A stretch of 64,000 bases of DNA from Streptomyces sp. NRRL B-3428 (GTDB lineage: Bacteria > Actinomycetota > Actinomycetes > Streptomycetales > Streptomycetaceae), in NCBI GenBank assembly GCA_000721375.1, contig JOGW01000003.1:496001-560000 (forward strand). The letters run 5' to 3'. The notes beneath the pieces are model-generated. The model was not told the DNA's origin and searched no databases. It saw only the letters and a program-made list of their open reading frames with translations. Position 1 is the first letter of the stretch. Every line of letters begins with the position of its first letter. The position numbers were made by a program, and so were the translations under genes. This document shows, piece after piece, positions 61,201-64,000 of this stretch.

Positions 61201-61629
61201 GTTCGCCGCCGCGCCCCGGTAGCCGACGATCAACTTGAGGCCCTTCTTCTGGGCCCTGCGGTTCTCGGCCTTGCTCAGCTCGGTGACGTCGAACAGCCTG
61301 CGGTCGAGCTTGCCTTCGGCGATCAGGCGCTGTGCGTCCAGCGGCACCACGTGGGTGTGCCCGTCGAAGCGCTGGATCTGCACCGGAATCTTCTCGCGGC
61401 CCTCGGCCCGCTCAAGGCCGACGACCTTGCCCTTGGCGTCCATGACCACCCGGTCACCGGTGATCAGCTGGACGCGCTGCTTGGCGGCGGTCGCCCCCGA
61501 TCCGCCCGCCACACCCTGCACAGGCGCCTGCGGTCCGGCCGCGGCAGGTGCGGTCATTCCCCCCGCGAGCGCCACGGTCGCCGCGACGGCGACCGTGGAT
61601 ATGCCCGCTCTCTTGAATCGTGTGCGCAA
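58282..61629 (-). CDS. Secreted S8 (subtilisin-like) serine protease, large multidomain
   Basis: An 1115-residue exported protease. Signal peptide (about 1-32), a propeptide region (about 50-215), and the peptidase S8 domain: Asp in AVLDTGIRATH near 235, His in FGHGTHVAS near 268 and Ser in SGTSMATPHVAGAA near 449. Large beta-rich C-terminal regions follow, ending with an Ig-like module (FHAKISDKKGNKTAMSVYD). TTG 61629 is the start, with AGGGGG just upstream inside a hairpin. Tandem paralogue of the 61704-64000 gene; the two share long stretches. Probably digests extracellular protein for nutrition or development. Confidence 0.95.
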   Translation of the reverse strand: MRTRFKRAGISTVAVAATVALAGGMTAPAAAGPQAPVQGVAGGSGATAAKQRVQLITGDRVVMDAKGKVVGLERAEGREKIPVQIQRFDGHTHVVPLDAQRLIAEGKLDRRLFDVTELSKAENRRAQKKGLKLIVGYRGAAANARSEVRDAGDTKVRRVLKSLNADAVTTPQDDAPQIWEALTDERGSTGRTAAAGIGKVWLDGVRKAGLDRSVQQIGADKAWSAGFDGTGVKIAVLDTGIRATHKDLKDQIVAAKNFSASTGTDDKFGHGTHVASIAAGTGAESGGKYKGVAPGAKLLNGKVLSDDGFGDDSGILAGIEWAVAEGADVVNLSLGGMDAPGVDPLEAAVNKYSEQNGVLFAIAAGNDGEYGDQTVGSPGSADAALTVGAVDRSDKLASFSSKGPRVGDGGLKPDVTAPGVDIAAAAASGSLIDTDPEVKHPAPGYLAISGTSMATPHVAGAAAILKQQHPDWKYTELKSALTASAKGGKYTPFQQGTGRIQVDKAIKQTVFADPAPLTFGVAQWPHTDDPKLTKQLTYKNTGAEDITLDLAVTGYDPQGRAAPAGFFTLGATKVTVPAGGTASVDVTADTKLGGALNGAYSAYVTANGGGQSVRTAAAVQREVESYDLTLKHIGRDGQPTADYATSVYGYSGLAEGQEMEFNDKSGTVTTRLPKGGYLLNSFFAKDLAYFKGGVDWLVRPDLTLTKNLTLTLDARMAKAQDITVPDAGAKPWNAATDFSYDRAGGGIGVSTDSFEALRTAHLGPEVTGFMQEWSGTWTKGGATEYDVTFGSKSKKFQSGVVKHFKTGDLAKVKVGLGASVPGKTGVLAAEAQTDVGGSILGDPIEQKLPGVRTVYLSTTNKAAWNLTFAQVRSHTPEGDIVPEAIYDLGAPQKLKGGKTYAKTFNTGVFGPKLNADMGVFRSGNEINGSLGVFSDGKNHGGWAPHKSGKTELYRNGTKLRGCARPLDECLFRVPSGEASYKLVTYVKRDLSVAKATSRVKLTFTFKSKKTADFTKLPVSVARFSPALALDSTAPAGKKTSMPVTVQGSAAGKNLKSLSVYVSYDQGKTWKKLAVKKGKVEFKNPAKGKSVSFHAKISDKKGNKTAMSVYDAYYGK

Positions 61630-61634
61630 CTTTC

Positions 61635-61681
61635 CCCCTGAGATCCGTCGTTCGCGTCATCTATGACGGTGATCTCAGGGG
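61635..61681 (-). promoter_or_regulatory. Hairpin that can sequester the protease Shine-Dalgarno sequence
   Basis: CCCCTGAGATC at 61635-61645 and GATCTCAGGGG at 61671-61681 form an 11-base perfect stem, with an inner CGTC/GACG pairing and a loop of about 15. On the mRNA the 3' arm ends in CAGGGG, the ribosome site for the TTG at 61629. It may instead be the terminator of the upstream paralogue. Confidence 0.6.
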
Positions 61682-61703
61682 TTCGGTTGTTCCTGCGCGG
61701 TGA

Positions 61704-64000
61704 CTACTTGCCGTAATAGGCGTCGTAGACCGACATCGCCGTCGTGTTGCCCTCCTTGTCGCTGATCTTCGCGTGGAAGGAGACGGACTTGCCCACGGCC
61801 GGATTCCTGAACTCGACCCTGCCGTCGTCGACCGTGAGCTTGCGCCAGGTGCCACCCGAGTCGTAACTGACGTACACGGTCAGCGATTTGAGGTTCTTCC
61901 CGGCGGCCGCTCCCTGCACCGTCACCGGAACGCTGACCCGCTCCCCCGCGGGCGCCGTGGAGTCCAGCGCGACCGAGGGCGAGAAGCGGACGACGGAGAC
62001 GGGGAGCCTGACCTCGGCGGCCCCGGCGGCCTTCGCCGACCTGAAGGTGAAGGCCACCTCGACCCGGCTGGTCGCCCGGGCGACGGTCGGGTCCCGCCGG
62101 ACGGACGAGACGAGCCGGTACGAGCCCTCGGCGGCCGGAACCGTGAAGGCCCCCTCGCCGGGTTCGCCCCCGGTGCCCGGCGAACCGGTCAGCGGGTTGT
62201 CGTTCTCGCCGATCTTCCTTCCGTTGCGGTACAGCTCCGTCTTCACCGAGGAGTACACCGACGCGCCCGTGTGGTTCATGCCGTCCGCGAAGAGCGGCAT
62301 GAAGCCGTAGATCTCGTCGCCCTTGCGGAAGACGCCAGTCCGGGAGTCCAGCTTCGGGCCGATGACGGCGGTGTTGAAGGCCGTCGTGTACGTTCTGCCC
62401 GCCCGATATGTCCGAGGCGGACTCACCTCGTAGACCGCCTCGTTGACCGGCATGCCGTGTTCGTCCGGCGGACCGTACTGGAGGAAGTCCGTCGACCACC
62501 GGACGTCGTCGGCGGTCGAGACGTACAGGGTGCGGGTGGTGGGCAGCGCCTTGGGCACCGCGAACGAGGAGGCCCACTGCGAACCCGGCACATGGCCGAA
62601 CGCGGTCACGGTGCCCTCCTTACCCGGCACGGAGGCGCCGAGGCCCAGCTTCAGGGTGGCCAGTTCGCGCTGCTCGACGTGCTTGGTCCAGCCGGTGGCC
62701 AGACGCTTGACCGGGCCGCCGTAGACGACCGAGTACATGCTCGACTCGCCCTTCAGGAAGTGCGCGTCGAAGATCTGACGCAGGCCGTGGGGCACCTCGC
62801 CGCCCAGGTGCTGGGTGCGGAAGCCGCCGAAGCCCTCGCCGAACAGCCAGCCGAAGCCGACGGGGTCCTTGTCGGTGTCGAGTTCGTATCCGACGGAGGC
62901 GAACTTGGGCGGGTCCGTGACGCCGGGCACCGTCAGCTCGACCGGCTCGGCCTTGCGTGCGTCCACGGTGATCGTGGTGTCCTTGGTGACCTGGAGGTTC
63001 GGCTGGGCGGTCCAGTCGTGGCCCTCGACCTCGTCCTCACCGGTCGTGAAGATGTTGGCCTCGAGAAGGTAACCGCCCCTGGGCGCACGGAACTTGATGT
63101 CCCCGGGCTTGAGCCCGTCGAAGAAGCCCTTGCCCTTGGCCAGGCCGGAGTAGCCCGCGAGGACGTTGTAGTACATCACCGCCTGCTGCCCGTCACGGCC
63201 GATGTTCCTGACGGTCACGTCGTACGACTCGACCTCCCGCTCCACGAACGCCGCCGTCCGCACGGACTGCCCGCCGCCCGAGGCCGTCACGTACGCGGAG
63301 TACTGACCGTCCGCCGCACCGTCCAGCTTGGTGTTCACCGTGAGGTCCACCGCGGCCGTACCGCCGGCGGGCACCGTCAGCTTCGTGGCACCGAGTGTGA
63401 AGAAGCCCGCCGGAGCGGCCTGGCCGTCAGGCGCGAGGGAGGTCACCGACAGGTCGAGGGTGACGTTCTGGGCCTCCAGGTTCCGGTACGTGACCTTCTT
63501 CGTGAGCAGCGGGTCGTCGGTGTGCGGCCATGCGGCGAGCCCGAACGACAGCGACACCGGATCGGCGAACACCGTCTGCCCGATGGCCCGGTCCACCTGG
63601 ATGCGGCCCGCACCCTCCTCGAACGGCGTGTGGCCGCCGCCCTTCGCCGAGCCGGTGAGCACACCCTTGAGTTCGGCGGACTTCCAGTCGGGGTGCTGCT
63701 GCTTGAGCAGGGCCGCGGCGCCCGCGACGTGCGGGGTCGCCATCGACGTACCGGAAATGGCCAGATACGCGCCGTCCGGTGAGTGCGGGACGTCGGGATC
63801 CAGGTCGATGAGGCTGCCCTTCGCGGCCGCGGCCATGATGTCGACGCCGGGCGCGGTCACATCGGGCTTGATCGCACCGTCGCCGACGCGCGGACCCGTG
63901 CTGGAGAACGGGGCGAGCTTGTCGCCGCGGTCGACGGCGCCGACGGTGAGCGCCGAGTCGGCGCTGCCCGGAGAGCCGATGGTCCCCGCGCCCGACTCGC
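61704..64000 (-). CDS. Secreted S8 serine protease paralogue, N-terminus beyond the window
   Basis: At least 765 residues of a subtilisin-like protease; the frame is open to the window edge, so the signal peptide, the Asp/His part of the catalytic triad and the start are missing. Visible are KPDVTAPGVDIMAAAA and the catalytic Ser in SGTSMATPHVAGAAALLKQQ, then the same C-terminal architecture as the 58282-61629 protein, ending FHAKISDKEGNTTAMSVYD. It lies 75 bases upstream on the same strand, so the pair arose by tandem duplication and may be cotranscribed. Divergent middle regions suggest different substrate ranges. Confidence 0.93.
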   Translation of the reverse strand, partial: ESGAGTIGSPGSADSALTVGAVDRGDKLAPFSSTGPRVGDGAIKPDVTAPGVDIMAAAAKGSLIDLDPDVPHSPDGAYLAISGTSMATPHVAGAAALLKQQHPDWKSAELKGVLTGSAKGGGHTPFEEGAGRIQVDRAIGQTVFADPVSLSFGLAAWPHTDDPLLTKKVTYRNLEAQNVTLDLSVTSLAPDGQAAPAGFFTLGATKLTVPAGGTAAVDLTVNTKLDGAADGQYSAYVTASGGGQSVRTAAFVEREVESYDVTVRNIGRDGQQAVMYYNVLAGYSGLAKGKGFFDGLKPGDIKFRAPRGGYLLEANIFTTGEDEVEGHDWTAQPNLQVTKDTTITVDARKAEPVELTVPGVTDPPKFASVGYELDTDKDPVGFGWLFGEGFGGFRTQHLGGEVPHGLRQIFDAHFLKGESSMYSVVYGGPVKRLATGWTKHVEQRELATLKLGLGASVPGKEGTVTAFGHVPGSQWASSFAVPKALPTTRTLYVSTADDVRWSTDFLQYGPPDEHGMPVNEAVYEVSPPRTYRAGRTYTTAFNTAVIGPKLDSRTGVFRKGDEIYGFMPLFADGMNHTGASVYSSVKTELYRNGRKIGENDNPLTGSPGTGGEPGEGAFTVPAAEGSYRLVSSVRRDPTVARATSRVEVAFTFRSAKAAGAAEVRLPVSVVRFSPSVALDSTAPAGERVSVPVTVQGAAAGKNLKSLTVYVSYDSGGTWRKLTVDDGRVEFRNPAVGKSVSFHAKISDKEGNTTAMSVYDAYYGK

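Noticed and set aside
58165..61641. A 1158-codon open frame on the plus strand, opposite the S8 protease gene
   Set aside because: It is an antisense frame created by GC-rich codon bias; composition is Arg/Gly/Val/His-rich without any domain, and the minus-strand protease has a full catalytic triad.

Overview
The window is high-GC actinobacterial DNA, almost certainly from a Streptomyces chromosome. The evidence is GTG and TTG starts, tight ATGA/GTGA/TTGA gene overlaps, mycothiol metabolism (mca), GTP-dependent PEP carboxykinase, greA, ilvA, msrA, an XRE/MmyB-type regulator, and an antibiotic-monooxygenase/truncated-haemoglobin fusion. No rRNA, tRNA, CRISPR array, insertion sequence or phage gene was seen. 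Genes are dense and no gene-free stretch exceeds 300 bases.

Layout. 1-161: edge of an unknown gene behind a Fur-like palindrome. 260-5634 (minus): six-gene signalling operon with an active Ser/Thr kinase, a YbjN-like protein, a Tat-signal membrane protein, a vWA protein, a PP2C phosphatase and a divergent kinase; the last three form a TerY-P-type triad. 5774-9320: pckG, a haemolysin III-like membrane protein and a ubiquitin-like/Mut7-C protein. 9336-19192: candidate exopolysaccharide locus with a secreted CBM3 plus GH16-like protein, a GT2 synthase and small membrane partner, a copper-radical (galactose oxidase-like) kelch oxidase with an Excalibur tail, and a three-gene operon of GT2-GtrA, GT39-like and processive GT2 enzymes. 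19295-26130: YyaL-like thioredoxin protein, an FAD oxidoreductase and a STAND NTPase with TPRs. 26215-28530: greA, DUF4307 and mca core genes.

28606-41429 looks like an accessory polyuronate catabolic locus. A GntR/LacI-like hybrid regulator, a lipoprotein binding protein, two permeases, a Gfo/Idh oxidoreductase, a sugar-isomerase barrel protein, an SDR epimerase, a DapA-like aldolase, two PL14-like secreted lyases and a GNAT acetyltransferase lie on one strand, mostly with overlapping stops and starts. An enolase-superfamily enzyme is divergent. Two copies of a GAGAATGAATTC-containing palindrome flank the divergent promoters. The proposed flow is extracellular lyase cleavage, import (with no ATPase gene here, so probably a shared MsiK-type ATPase), then intracellular conversion of uronic or sugar-acid products.

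41517-58190: DrrAB-type exporter, ilvA, MarR regulator, an atypical sigma-like factor with a small membrane protein, cystathionine gamma-synthase, a BtrH-like protein with an internal 24-bp tandem repeat, msrA, two unknown proteins, GNAT, an HSL-type hydrolase, a ketopantoate reductase-like enzyme, a zinc alcohol dehydrogenase divergent from its probable regulator, and the haemoglobin fusion. 58282-64000: two tandem paralogous subtilisin-family secreted proteases, the second cut by the window edge, separated by a hairpin that can bury the Shine-Dalgarno sequence of the downstream gene.
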